DNA of 17,430 nt from Methanosarcinales archaeon (GCA_030672605.1 DAOVGE010000076.1:1-17430); one strand, 5' to 3'; counted from the stretch's first letter, positions 6,527 to 14,124 are shown. Numbers and translations are program-made. Notes: a model not told the origin generated them from the sequence alone.

Positions 6527-7426
6527 TTATTTCTTCCGCTCTCCGAGTTCCCCGCGCAGCGCAATCGACGCAGTGCTCAGAAACTCGGATTGCTTGTCCT
6601 CCTCAAGATTTCCGATTCTGGATCTGACCGCGTTCTCATAATGCTGGATCACAATCTCACAATCGATGGATCCGTTCGAGGAGAGTTCCAGCGCAAGCAG
6701 ATCCATGGTCGAGAGGTAGATTCTGGGTCCAAGCGATACTCCAAGTTTTCGCATTGCGCGGGTGGTGTTCACGAGCGGAGAGAAGAACGTCTTCAGACGG
6801 GGTGAAAACTCTTCGTAGTAACAATTCACGTGCTGGTCCACAATCATGAGTTCGGTCGCCTTGTCAGGGTAATTGACCACAATCCTTGCGTTGAACCGGT
6901 CCATGATATGCTGCGGAACCTCGGTTATGCCCGCGATGTCAAACGGGTTCATGGTTGCGATCACGTTCGCGCGCAACGGTTTGGTGAGCGGGGTCTTGGG
7001 AAACGATACCTGCCACTCAGCCATGATCTCTGTGAATATAATCAGTGTGTACTCGCTGAACCGGTTTAACTCGTCGGCATACACAATTCCGGGCACGTTC
7101 TCGCCGTGCGCACGAAATAGCGGTCCCTCAAGGATGTCCATCTCGCCTTTCCTGTACTTTCCGATATCGAGGTCGCCAATCAGGTCGCTCGGAAGCGCAT
7201 CCTGGCTGCCCGTGACCCGGACATACGGGACATGCCCGACCTCTTGCTTTAGGGTGGCGATCATCCGGTTCACAGCAAGCGTCTTTGCAGTTCCGGGCGG
7301 TCCCTCAATTAAGAGATGAAAACGAAGCCCGAGTCTGATCGCCTCGGAAAAGAGTCGCAGGTATTGCTTCATCTCCTCCTGTCCGAATACCACAAGTTCA
7401 GCCACCTGCGTCGGAATCACTCCCAC
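6527..7426 (-). CDS. MoxR-type AAA+ ATPase
   Basis: About 299 residues from the GTG at 7426. Walker A GPPGTAKT is at 42-49, Walker B IVYADE at 114-119 followed by LNRF, sensor 1 ATMNPFD is near 157-163, and DRFNARI gives the arginine region. These match the MoxR/RavA branch of AAA+ chaperone-like ATPases, which insert cofactors or remodel partners, usually with a VWA-domain protein. No VWA or DUF58 gene is in the window. The frame stays open to 7543, but that part overlaps the zinc-ribbon gene in another frame and reads as low-complexity shadow. GTG 7426 follows GGAGTGA, which also contains the stop of the zinc-ribbon gene, so the two are coupled; GTG 7420 is a close alternative. Confidence 0.88.
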   Translation of the reverse strand: MGVIPTQVAELVVFGQEEMKQYLRLFSEAIRLGLRFHLLIEGPPGTAKTLAVNRMIATLKQEVGHVPYVRVTGSQDALPSDLIGDLDIGKYRKGEMDILEGPLFRAHGENVPGIVYADELNRFSEYTLIIFTEIMAEWQVSFPKTPLTKPLRANVIATMNPFDIAGITEVPQHIMDRFNARIVVNYPDKATELMIVDQHVNCYYEEFSPRLKTFFSPLVNTTRAMRKLGVSLGPRIYLSTMDLLALELSSNGSIDCEIVIQHYENAVRSRIGNLEEDKQSEFLSTASIALRGELGERKK

Positions 7427-7428
7427 TC

Positions 7429-7581
7429 TCACTCCTGCAGACTGTACGAGAATCCGCACTCGGGGCAGAAGTACATGACAATCTTCGCCCCCTTCTTGCT
7501 CTTCTTGATGTTTGTCTCCATCCAGGTGCCGCAGACCGTGCACTTGTGATCGTAGAGTGTGCGATTTTTGTGATCAGCCAT
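7429..7581 (-). CDS. Small zinc-ribbon protein, 50 residues
   Basis: ATG 7581 to TGA 7429. The protein has two Cys-x-x-Cys knuckles, CTVC near residue 14 and CPEC near residue 39, separated by about 20 residues that include a lysine-rich stretch, NIKKSKKGAK. That is a complete rubredoxin-like zinc ribbon and little else. Its ATG lies in the last codons of the DUF1786 gene (8-base overlap), and its stop overlaps the ribosome site of the MoxR gene. This coupling makes it very unlikely to be a chance frame. Function is unknown; the ribbon could bind nucleic acid or act as an adaptor within the complex. Confidence 0.85.
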   Translation of the reverse strand: MADHKNRTLYDHKCTVCGTWMETNIKKSKKGAKIVMYFCPECGFSYSLQE

Positions 7582-8614
7582 GATTTCCACCCGTAATGGA
7601 CGATATCCCTTTGACGAGCCCGAAACATCCCGTGAGCATCATATCGCCGTGCGGTGCCGCGAACGTAACATCGTGCCTGCTCTTTTCTGCAATGAATCTG
7701 TTCGGTCCGGTAACGATAATCTGTGGGATTGTGCGCGGGGTATCCTCTATGTAGCAGCCGTGCCCGCCGCTCTCAAAGATCTCATCAAATGTGAGCGTTC
7801 CGTCTGCGAGCCTATCGATGTAACTATCGAGCGTTGTAATGTCTATCTGCCGTGTGTGATGCTCGAATACCCCGGTTATGCGACTCCCCATCAGTATTGC
7901 GCAGAGCGTGTGCCCGTTTCCGATGTTCAGCACGATTGCATCCTCTCCGGTTGCAACCGCGCCGAATATTGCGGCAGGTCCTGTGTCCATCAGAACAAGA
8001 TTGCGATCTGCAAGCGTCTCTGCGACAGCGCGCATGCGCGTGAGGTGTTTGGGAATCGCATCTCTTGTGTAGACAAACGATCGCAGATCGCCCCTTCTCT
8101 GTATCGTTCTTCGGAGATGCTTAAACCGAGTGATCCGGTTGCTTTCACCGCTTTCACTGCTCTCGCCATGGTCCTGCACAGCAACCGCAAACATCTTGGG
8201 CACATCCATCCCGAACAACCCAAGCATCCCCTCGATTGCGGCGAGATCGATGTCTTTTGTCTCGATTTTGACCGCATCCGGTAGATCTGGTGGCATTTGT
8301 GGCGCGATGTGAACGCCAAGGCTCTGCACCCGACGAAGGTCATCGTAAATAGTTTTTGCGGCGGTTTCTGTTGAGTATACCTGAAGCCCGGATCGGATAT
8401 GATCCTTTATTGCGCGTACGCATGGTCCGCCACCCATCACAACCCCCTCCAGACAGATGTCCTTGCGCAGTTCGGTTGCACCTCTGATCTGCTCTGCCAC
8501 AATCATCGTCCGGGATGGCAGAACCATCTTGAACGACTGCTCGAGTGACTTTCCGCAATCGCAGACCAGTATGTCCTGCGTCCCAAAACCAACATCAATT
8601 GCGATGCACTGCAT
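7574..8614 (-). CDS. DUF1786-like ASKHA-fold protein
   Basis: A 346-residue protein that I place in DUF1786. Databases have called this family a putative pyruvate formate-lyase activating enzyme, but there is no radical SAM cysteine motif here. Instead it looks like an actin/Hsp70/sugar-kinase fold: AIDVGFGTQDILV at 5-17 resembles the phosphate-1 loop, VLNIGNGHTLCAIL at 228-241 the phosphate-2 loop, and IIVTGPNRF near 299 could belong to the adenosine site. A Ser/Glu-rich linker sits near 148-160. It probably binds ATP and changes shape; the substrate is unknown. ATG 8614 directly follows a TATATATA run and is 11 bases after the coiled-coil gene, so an internal promoter is possible. Confidence 0.75.
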   Translation of the reverse strand: MQCIAIDVGFGTQDILVCDCGKSLEQSFKMVLPSRTMIVAEQIRGATELRKDICLEGVVMGGGPCVRAIKDHIRSGLQVYSTETAAKTIYDDLRRVQSLGVHIAPQMPPDLPDAVKIETKDIDLAAIEGMLGLFGMDVPKMFAVAVQDHGESSESGESNRITRFKHLRRTIQRRGDLRSFVYTRDAIPKHLTRMRAVAETLADRNLVLMDTGPAAIFGAVATGEDAIVLNIGNGHTLCAILMGSRITGVFEHHTRQIDITTLDSYIDRLADGTLTFDEIFESGGHGCYIEDTPRTIPQIIVTGPNRFIAEKSRHDVTFAAPHGDMMLTGCFGLVKGISSITGGNHG

Positions 8615-8625
8615 ATATATACATA

Positions 8626-9564
8626 TCAGTCAAACTTAATATCCTTGCTATCCATCAGCACCTTGAGGTCTTCCAGACTCATGCGACCTGTTGTCTTCAA
8701 TTTCTCCAGTGCAACCTCTCGATCGTTCGCATTACCACGCGTTTGTGTATCCTTCAGTATATCAAGGCAGAGAGCGAGTTCATCTCGCGGTTTTGCAACC
8801 GACGCCTTCTGCGCATCGATTGATTTGCTGAGCGGCTCGATTACACGGGTCTTGTCCTTCAGCCACGCATGATACTGGTTCGCCTCCTTGCGGAGGCTGT
8901 CCATCTTTGCGTATACGGCGAGCAACTCGTCGTGGTGGCGCTGTGATTCATCGGCAAGTTCCTGGATCGTATGATGTATCTTATCAGCTGTTTTGCGCAG
9001 TTTTTTCACCTCTTTGTAGACCGGAAGGAGTTCATTGTGAACCTCATCTGCCGCCCTACTCGCTATCAATCGCTCGCCAAGAACCAACAATCTGCCATAA
9101 GCATCTATCTCATGATTCAGCGGGACATCAGCACGGGTGAGTACATACAGCTCATGCGCGTAGGCTTTCTCGAGACTTGTGGTGTGCATCTTCGCGGTTG
9201 CATTGAGACCGTTACGTTTCTCCTTCAGCTGATCCATTGCGGTGCGGTGTTTGTTTATGTGGTTCTGCGACTCCCCTCGCAGTTTCTTCAGGTCGGCGAT
9301 CTGTTTATTGACCTCGTCCCGCGCCTTTCGGCAGATCTCCGCCTTTTTTGCACATTCCTTGACAATCCTGTTCAGTTCATCGCGCTTCTTCCGCAGTTCG
9401 TTTGACGATTCACGATGCGTCTTAATCTCCTCAATGGACCTCTTTATTTCGTTGCTTGAACGGCTTATCTGCTGTCTCAGGCTGTTGACATGATTCTTCA
9501 GTTCCTTCTCGGTCATGTTCCTGAATTCATCGGAACCGTCAGTCCCGTCAGTCACATCAGTCAT
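8626..9564 (-). CDS. Coiled-coil protein (COG1340-like), second of a pair
   Basis: A 312-residue, highly charged protein that is almost wholly coiled coil. It opens with an acidic Thr-Asp repeat (MTDVTDGTDGSDEF) and then has long heptad-like Lys/Glu/Arg segments broken around residues 145-185. I relate it to archaeal COG1340 coiled-coil proteins, often mislabelled phosphoserine phosphatase; no phosphatase motif is present. Part of it, SQRHHDELLAVYAK with a later WL, parallels SQEHHGSFVEYIER with WL in the preceding gene, so the two are paralogues. ATG 9564 is one base beyond the preceding stop. The frame is open back to 9615 through a run of eight G, which matters because one lost G would fuse the genes. 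Confidence 0.8.
   Translation of the reverse strand: MTDVTDGTDGSDEFRNMTEKELKNHVNSLRQQISRSSNEIKRSIEEIKTHRESSNELRKKRDELNRIVKECAKKAEICRKARDEVNKQIADLKKLRGESQNHINKHRTAMDQLKEKRNGLNATAKMHTTSLEKAYAHELYVLTRADVPLNHEIDAYGRLLVLGERLIASRAADEVHNELLPVYKEVKKLRKTADKIHHTIQELADESQRHHDELLAVYAKMDSLRKEANQYHAWLKDKTRVIEPLSKSIDAQKASVAKPRDELALCLDILKDTQTRGNANDREVALEKLKTTGRMSLEDLKVLMDSKDIKFD
9536..9562. repeat. Three 9-bp tandem repeats at a coiled-coil N-terminus
   Basis: CCGTCAGTC twice exactly, then ACATCAGTC. On the coding strand they encode the Thr-Asp-x repeat just after the start codon. Such short in-frame repeats change copy number easily without breaking the gene. Confidence 0.6.
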
Positions 9565-9565
9565 C

Positions 9566-10309
9566 CTAACCCCCCCCTTCTGAGATCTTCTTGAGTTTGT
9601 TCTCCCAGTGTTCAAGTGCGGTCCCGTGGCTTTTGATCCGGCTTTGCAGCCAGATATGTCGTCCGCGCACGCCCTTCAACCGTTCGATGTACTCAACGAA
9701 TGATCCGTGGTGTTCCTGGGACTGATCCGCAACAGAGACGATCGCTTTATGACACTCGTCTGCCCCCTCCATCATCTCCTTGATCTGTGCGGAGAATTGC
9801 TTGACCTGCTCGTCAGATTCAGTGACGGGTCCCGTCTCCTCGCGTATCTCGTCGATTCTTGCAGAGAGTGTCTTGATCTTATCAACGATCTCGCGCTCCT
9901 TCTGAATCCCCATGACCGTTGTCTGAAGCTTCCAGTCCAGCGCTTCAACCTCTTTTTGCAAAAGTCTCATCTCCTGTTCATGTTTCTGCGCGTCCTGATT
10001 GACGTTGATCAGGTCAAACATCTCGATTCTGAGCTGCTTTGCCTGGTGATACAAGACCTGCCGCTTCTCTTTTAGCTCGGCAACATGCTCATTGATCTCG
10101 TCTCGCTCCCGCTTCTCGTCGCTGGACAGTCCCTTGAGCTCGGACACTGTGGGCTCCAGAGATCCAAACTCACTGTTGTACGTTTCCAGGAATTGTCTGT
10201 GCTTCTCGATAATAGTATTGATCAGCTCTGTCTCACCCACGATGGTTATGCTCTCACTAGGGATTCCTGTAACCTCGTTCTCATGTTCTTCTGGCTCTAT
10301 GTCGACCAC
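9566..10309 (-). CDS. Coiled-coil protein (COG1340-like), first of a pair
   Basis: A 247-residue protein starting at GTG 10309. It has an acidic N-terminus (about 25 residues) followed by near-continuous coiled coil, and ends KKISEGGG encoded by the eight-G run, then TAG at 9566. The C-terminal part, ADQSQEHH to RHIWLQSRI, resembles the corresponding part of the next protein. The start codon follows GTGAT (in the stop region of the DUF424 gene) by six bases. With one G fewer the frame would continue through the next gene, giving a chain of about 560 residues, roughly a tandem duplication of one coiled-coil unit. The likely role is structural or as a scaffold, by analogy only. Confidence 0.8.
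   Translation of the reverse strand: MVDIEPEEHENEVTGIPSESITIVGETELINTIIEKHRQFLETYNSEFGSLEPTVSELKGLSSDEKRERDEINEHVAELKEKRQVLYHQAKQLRIEMFDLINVNQDAQKHEQEMRLLQKEVEALDWKLQTTVMGIQKEREIVDKIKTLSARIDEIREETGPVTESDEQVKQFSAQIKEMMEGADECHKAIVSVADQSQEHHGSFVEYIERLKGVRGRHIWLQSRIKSHGTALEHWENKLKKISEGGG
9570..9577 (-). other. Eight-G homopolymer at the coiled-coil gene junction
   Basis: G8 on the coding strand spans the last glycine codons of the upstream coiled-coil gene. Eight G give EGGG and stop; seven G would give EGGVRMTDV and continue into the downstream frame. Runs of this length are prone to polymerase slippage and to sequencing error. Confidence 0.85.
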
Positions 10310-10315
10310 GTTTTA

Positions 10316-10627
10316 TCACATCCGTACCGCCTGATCCGCATCCATTGCCATCTGGGCATGTGGCACACCATCAATTATAAGGATGTTATCTTCAGTTATA
10401 AAACCACCCTCGAGTGCGCACTCAATCGCTCGCTTTCCAGCGAGATTGGCAACCACTGCCGTACCAAGCGCAGCCATGACCTCATGAGCGCTCGATAGCG
10501 CACCTTTGTAGAAGAATTCGGAGACTTCCAGAGTCAGTCTCCCATCGCTGAATGTCTGCCCGATCAACTCACGATCACATATCGCAACCAACAACGTCCC
10601 ATCGAATATGTGATTCTTGAGGTACAT
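10316..10627 (-). CDS. DUF424 family protein
   Basis: A 103-residue archaeal protein, the usual size for DUF424. Recognisable parts are GTLLVAICDRELIG (10-23), FYKG, the helix ANLAGKRAIECALEGGFI, and the conserved ending IIDGVPHAQM. The family is nearly universal in archaea and has no firmly known function that I can name. It heads the six-gene minus-strand run: its TGA is followed six bases later by the GTG of the first coiled-coil gene, and the ribosome site of that gene lies over its stop. ATG 10627 is the only reasonable start. Confidence 0.85.
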   Translation of the reverse strand: MYLKNHIFDGTLLVAICDRELIGQTFSDGRLTLEVSEFFYKGALSSAHEVMAALGTAVVANLAGKRAIECALEGGFITEDNILIIDGVPHAQMAMDADQAVRM

Positions 10628-10694
10628 TATACCGTTCCCTGCAATGTGAAATTGAGATGTAGATGCCGATTATTCAGTGCTATGTTCATGTTAT

Positions 10695-10702
10695 GCTATA
10701 AA
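10695..10702 (-). promoter_or_regulatory. Putative promoter of the six-gene run
   Basis: TTTATAGC on the minus strand in an A/T-rich patch. It would start transcription near 10672, leaving a leader of about 45 bases before ATG 10627. No other convincing TATA box lies closer. Read-through from tRNA-Pro, 140 bases upstream, is an alternative. Confidence 0.35.
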
Positions 10703-10766
10703 TATCTATGTCTATAAGTGCGTCGTGAGGTGTGGCTCGCTACGCAAGGCTATGTGATTCAATGGA

Positions 10767-10841
10767 TGGGACAGCGCGGATTTGAACCGCGGTCCAAGCG
10801 TCCCAAACGCTCGAGGATCGACCAAGCTACCCTACTGTCCC
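10767..10841 (-). tRNA. tRNA-Pro (TGG)
   Basis: A 75-base cloverleaf on the minus strand. The acceptor GGGACAG pairs with CTGTCCC, with discriminator A. The D arm includes GGGTAGCTTGG. The anticodon stem GAGCG/CGCTT encloses loop TTTGGGA, so the anticodon is TGG, with G after it as in proline tRNAs. The T arm CCGCGGTTCAAATCCGCG is perfect. There is no intron and no encoded CCA. A T/A-rich stretch near 10876-10886 is a plausible promoter, about 40 bases upstream. Confidence 0.95.
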
Positions 10842-10898
10842 GCAATAGTAGCTACTTGGTACTTGATTGAGCATCGGTTAAAAATGTTGTGCAATAAA

Positions 10899-12368
10899 TC
10901 AGACCCCGCCCTTGCAGAGCGTTCCTGACTGCATATCTTCCTCGTAGAAATCCCTCTCCGTCTTCAGCCCGAGCAGGAGCTGTAACCGTCTCTTTGTGTA
11001 CTTTGGGATCAGTTCGAGCGTGCGCTTCAGATACCATCTCGGATACCGCCTTATGATGTTGTTTGAACGATACCAGTCTATATCATAATAATCGATATTC
11101 ATCTTCCAGACCAGATGCTGGAGCTCATCCGTACTCATGTGGTTTGTCTTCACATTCGCATAGATGCCGTCGTACTTTGTAACATCATCAAGATTCGTGA
11201 CGAGCCCCATATCGATTAACTCCTCTCGAAGCACTGTCTTCGGATACGGGGTCATGATGTAGAAGATCGGAACGTCGAGTTTCAATTTCTTTGCGAGTTC
11301 GTAGTTTCTCAGGATATCTTCCTCGGTGTCGTCCGGGTTTCCGCTGATGATTCCACCAGATACGATGATTTTGTGCTCGTGCAGGTACTTGACAGCCTTC
11401 TCCGCGTCAGATGCCATCCCGGTCTTACCAAAGAGCTCGATATTGCGCGGGAGCGCGTTCTCGATTCCGAGAAAGACCCCGTCGAATCCGGCTTTTGCCA
11501 TCAGGTCCACGACCTCTTTACTCTTTGCAATCCCGCTCGTGCTCGCCTGTGTCTGGTAGTATATGTCATCGAGCCCAGAATCGATGATTGCCTCGCAGAG
11601 ACGCTTCATTCTCTTCGTGTTCAGCGTGATGTTGTCGTCAACAAAGAATATGTTCTGCGCGCCATGTCTCTTCGCGTCCGCTATGTCAGCAATCACCCGG
11701 TCGATCTCGTACGTTCTGAAACTGCGCCCGTACATGCGATCTATGCTGCAGAACTTGCAGCCCTGCGTGCACCCTCTGCTCGTCTCAACCACGTCAACGG
11801 TATGGCAGAATCCATAGAACCCTTTCGTAAGCAGCCTCGCGCCGCGGTCCGGAAGGTGAATGTCCTTTAGGTCAAGAAGCGGACGTTGTGGGTTGTGCAC
11901 CATCCCCCCGTTCTCCTTGTACGAGAGACCGAGCACGCAATCGTACTTCTGTTCAGGCATCACCTCAACAAGCTCCCGAAACGTTGCCTCACCCTCGCCC
12001 CGCGTGATAAAGTCGATATATTCAATGTCCGGGCTCTTGGCAATCTCCATATACTCGAGCGTCGGGTGGTATCCGCCAAAGACCACCTGTATCTCGCTAT
12101 CGCATTCCTTGACGGTCTTTGCGACCCTAAGCATGCCCCGATACTGAAAACTCATGCAACTGAGACCCACGAGATCGATGTGGTATTTCCGTAGGGTTCT
12201 CTCTACGAACTCGTGCGGGTCATCTGTTACGTTCAGGTCGGCTATCTTTACATTACAGACGTCGTTTATGTTTCCGGCGATCGATGTGATTCCGAGATTC
12301 GGGATTCTTGCGACGAAATCAAAGTCGTGCTGGACATCCGGGGAGGCGAGCAGGAGTACGTTGATAAT
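10899..12368 (-). CDS. Radical SAM protein with N-terminal B12-binding-like domain
   Basis: The radical SAM motif is RGCTQGCKFC (Cys134, 138 and 141 counted from GTG 12170), after VETS as is typical of this group. Further on, FFVDDN, GVFLGIEN, SGGIISGNPDDTEED and PYPKT belong to the same TIM-barrel core. Upstream lies a B12-binding-like half: PNLGITSIAG, VKIADLNV, then DLVGLSCMSFQY and FGGYHPTLEY. No D-x-H-x-x-G motif is visible, so cobalamin may bind base-off without histidine or be absent. GTG 12170 is the first ordinary start but cuts this domain in half. The frame is open to a TAA at 12416. No ATG, GTG or TTG occurs in between; I place the start at ATT 12368 or ATC 12365, just after GAAGGTG. 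The reaction cannot be named. Confidence 0.75.
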   Translation of the reverse strand: MINVLLLASPDVQHDFDFVARIPNLGITSIAGNINDVCNVKIADLNVTDDPHEFVERTLRKYHIDLVGLSCMSFQYRGMLRVAKTVKECDSEIQVVFGGYHPTLEYMEIAKSPDIEYIDFITRGEGEATFRELVEVMPEQKYDCVLGLSYKENGGMVHNPQRPLLDLKDIHLPDRGARLLTKGFYGFCHTVDVVETSRGCTQGCKFCSIDRMYGRSFRTYEIDRVIADIADAKRHGAQNIFFVDDNITLNTKRMKRLCEAIIDSGLDDIYYQTQASTSGIAKSKEVVDLMAKAGFDGVFLGIENALPRNIELFGKTGMASDAEKAVKYLHEHKIIVSGGIISGNPDDTEEDILRNYELAKKLKLDVPIFYIMTPYPKTVLREELIDMGLVTNLDDVTKYDGIYANVKTNHMSTDELQHLVWKMNIDYYDIDWYRSNNIIRRYPRWYLKRTLELIPKYTKRRLQLLLGLKTERDFYEEDMQSGTLCKGGV

Positions 12369-12403
12369 AACACCTTCTTCTGTAGCATCAAGAAGTCTTG
12401 CAG

Positions 12404-12411
12404 ATTTAAAA
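12404..12411 (-). promoter_or_regulatory. TATA box of the radical SAM gene
   Basis: TTTTAAAT on the minus strand. It puts transcription start near 12381, so a short leader carrying GAAGGTG precedes codons 12368-12359. This supports a start well upstream of GTG 12170. Confidence 0.4.
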
Positions 12412-12433
12412 TCTTACCGCTCAATCAGGCAAT

Positions 12434-12441
12434 ACTTATAA
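12434..12441 (+). promoter_or_regulatory. TATA box of the ADH synthase gene
   Basis: CTTATAAT on the plus strand, 55-62 bases before ATG 12496, giving a leader of about 34 bases. It is back to back with the promoter of the divergent radical SAM gene. Confidence 0.4.
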
Positions 12442-12495
12442 TGCCCGGATGTGGTAATATCACATATTGCACACACTATTCAGAATGGTGAAATC

Positions 12496-13293
12496 ATGCC
12501 AGAAATAGGAAAGAAGATACGGCTTGAACGGATCATCGATAGAGAGAGCGGAAACATTCTGATCATTCCGATGGATCATGGAATATCAGAGGGTCCGATG
12601 AATGGGCTTGTGGACATCGGGGAAACCATAAACAAGGTCGCAGAGGGCGGTGCGGATGCAGTCCTGATGCAAAAAGGAATGATTAAGCACGGGCACCGTG
12701 GATACGGGCACGACATCGGGCTGATCGTCCACATGAGCGCGTCCACGTCGCTTGGACCTGATCCGAACAACAAGGTTCCTGTATGCACGGTCGAGGAAGC
12801 AATCAAGCTCGGCACAGATGCCGTGAGCGTGCACATCAATATCGGTTCCGACACCGAATCGGATCAGCTCGAATATCTCGGCGTTGTTTCGGACGACTGC
12901 GACTACTGGGGCGTGCCGCTCGTTGCGATGATGTACCCGAGAGGTTCTGCCATATCCAATCAGCACGATCCGGCAGCAGTAGCGCTTGCGGCTCGCGTCG
13001 GTGCCGAACTCGGCGCAGATATCATCAAGACCAATTACACGGGGGACCCGGATACATTCAAGGACGTGATTCAGGGATGCCCTGTGCCGGTTGTGATCGC
13101 GGGCGGACCCAAGACGAATACTGATAGGGAGTTTCTGCAGATGATCCATGGCGCGATAAAGGCTGGCGCACGCGGAGCAGCCGCTGGAAGAAATGTCTTT
13201 CAGGCGGATGATCCGACACGGATGACGCGGGCGATCGCAGCAATCGTGCACGATGGTGCCGACGTTGACAAAGCACTGGAGTTCCTTGCGTAA
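12496..13293 (+). CDS. aroA': 2-amino-3,7-dideoxy-D-threo-hept-6-ulosonate synthase
   Basis: A 265-residue class I aldolase of the DhnA/FbaB family. In archaea that lack the usual DAHP synthase, the MJ0400-type member condenses L-aspartate semialdehyde with a 6-deoxy-ketohexose phosphate to start aromatic amino acid synthesis. The catalytic set is present: Asp27-His28 in IPMDHG, Tyr147 in MMYPRG and the Schiff-base lysine Lys178 in IIKTNYTGDP; the phosphate-binding part is IAGGPK and GAAAGRNVF. ATG 12496 is preferred over 12451 because GGTGA lies five bases upstream and the family begins there. The closely related archaeal fructose-bisphosphate aldolase is the main alternative; the partner gene aroB' is not in the window. 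Confidence 0.85.
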   Translation: MPEIGKKIRLERIIDRESGNILIIPMDHGISEGPMNGLVDIGETINKVAEGGADAVLMQKGMIKHGHRGYGHDIGLIVHMSASTSLGPDPNNKVPVCTVEEAIKLGTDAVSVHINIGSDTESDQLEYLGVVSDDCDYWGVPLVAMMYPRGSAISNQHDPAAVALAARVGAELGADIIKTNYTGDPDTFKDVIQGCPVPVVIAGGPKTNTDREFLQMIHGAIKAGARGAAAGRNVFQADDPTRMTRAIAAIVHDGADVDKALEFLA

Positions 13294-13322
13294 ACCGGGC
13301 AGACGTAACTACAGTCCTACAG

Positions 13323-14093
13323 TCATCCGTACCATGCCACCTGTCCATGGGGCGCGTGGGTGGTGTTCACCACGCTGACATCGGGCACATGGTCGATAAA
13401 GACGGTATCAATGGGCAATCTGTCACATAACCGCTTCATCGCCGGAATCTCGGTTGCGTAATGCGTGGCGTCGATCAGTGCCAGATTGCGTGCTTTTCTG
13501 ATCGCATCATGCCGCAATTCTCCGGATACGAGGACGTCAGCCCCACCCTCAATTGCAAGCTCCACAAACTCTCCGTTGAGACCACTGCCTCCGATGACCA
13601 TCACCGTCTCAATCTCGCGCTCTCCGCTCCATTTGACAGAGACATTCAGGCGCTGCGCCACAAACTGCGCAAACTCTCCGGTCGTTGTCGGGTATTCTAG
13701 TCTCCCGATGCGACCCGGATCCAGTTCTTCGACATCCTGCAGCTCGAGTTCTTCTGCAAGCACATCGTTGACTCCACCCAATGCCCGATCATAGTTCGTG
13801 TGCATTGCATATATCGAGATCTCGTTCTCAAGCGCGATCTTCAGCGAGTCAGAGAGGTTTCTCGAGATCTTGTGGATTGGATTGTATATCGGGGTGTGGT
13901 GCGTGACCAGGAGATCCACTTCAGCCCGTGCAGCCTCCTCAAGTACGTAATCGGTAACGTCCAGCGCAACTGCAACCCGATTCACATTGTTCCCACGATC
14001 GAGCACCATACCGATCCGATCTCTGTCAGATTCGTAAGCAAGTTCAGGTGGCGCAATCTTCTCGAGCAGGGTAACTATTTCAGATAGTCGCAT
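13323..14093 (-). CDS. Nif3-like dinuclear metal center protein
   Basis: A 256-residue member of the Nif3/YbgI family, hexameric proteins with two metal ions per subunit, sometimes labelled GTP cyclohydrolase I type 2. Ligands visible: His65-His66 in VTHHTPIY, His98 and Asp102 in AMHTNYD, and a histidine and glutamate in ATHYATE near the C-terminus. Length fits the short form without the PII-like insert found in many bacterial members. The physiological substrate is not settled. It converges with the ADH synthase gene (29 bases between stops) and has its own leaderless-type promoter. Confidence 0.88.
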   Translation of the reverse strand: MRLSEIVTLLEKIAPPELAYESDRDRIGMVLDRGNNVNRVAVALDVTDYVLEEAARAEVDLLVTHHTPIYNPIHKISRNLSDSLKIALENEISIYAMHTNYDRALGGVNDVLAEELELQDVEELDPGRIGRLEYPTTTGEFAQFVAQRLNVSVKWSGEREIETVMVIGGSGLNGEFVELAIEGGADVLVSGELRHDAIRKARNLALIDATHYATEIPAMKRLCDRLPIDTVFIDHVPDVSVVNTTHAPHGQVAWYG

Positions 14094-14116
14094 AGACTAA
14101 AATAACAGACGACCTT

Positions 14117-14124
14117 AATTTAAA
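14117..14124 (-). promoter_or_regulatory. TATA box of the Nif3-like gene
   Basis: TTTAAATT on the minus strand, centred 27 bases from ATG 14093; the transcript would start at the ATG itself. Confidence 0.5.

Noticed and set aside
7580..8284. 234-residue frame opposite the DUF1786 gene
   Set aside because: Cysteine- and arginine-rich shadow of a conserved gene; the opposite strand has the motifs and operon context.
8615..8622. TATATATA as promoter of the DUF1786 gene
   Set aside because: It touches the ATG at 8614, too close for TATA-directed initiation of this gene; the gap to the preceding gene is only 11 bases, so co-transcription is simpler.
12586..13251. 221-residue frame opposite the ADH synthase gene
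   Set aside because: The complementary strand carries all catalytic residues of the aldolase; this frame has no family features.
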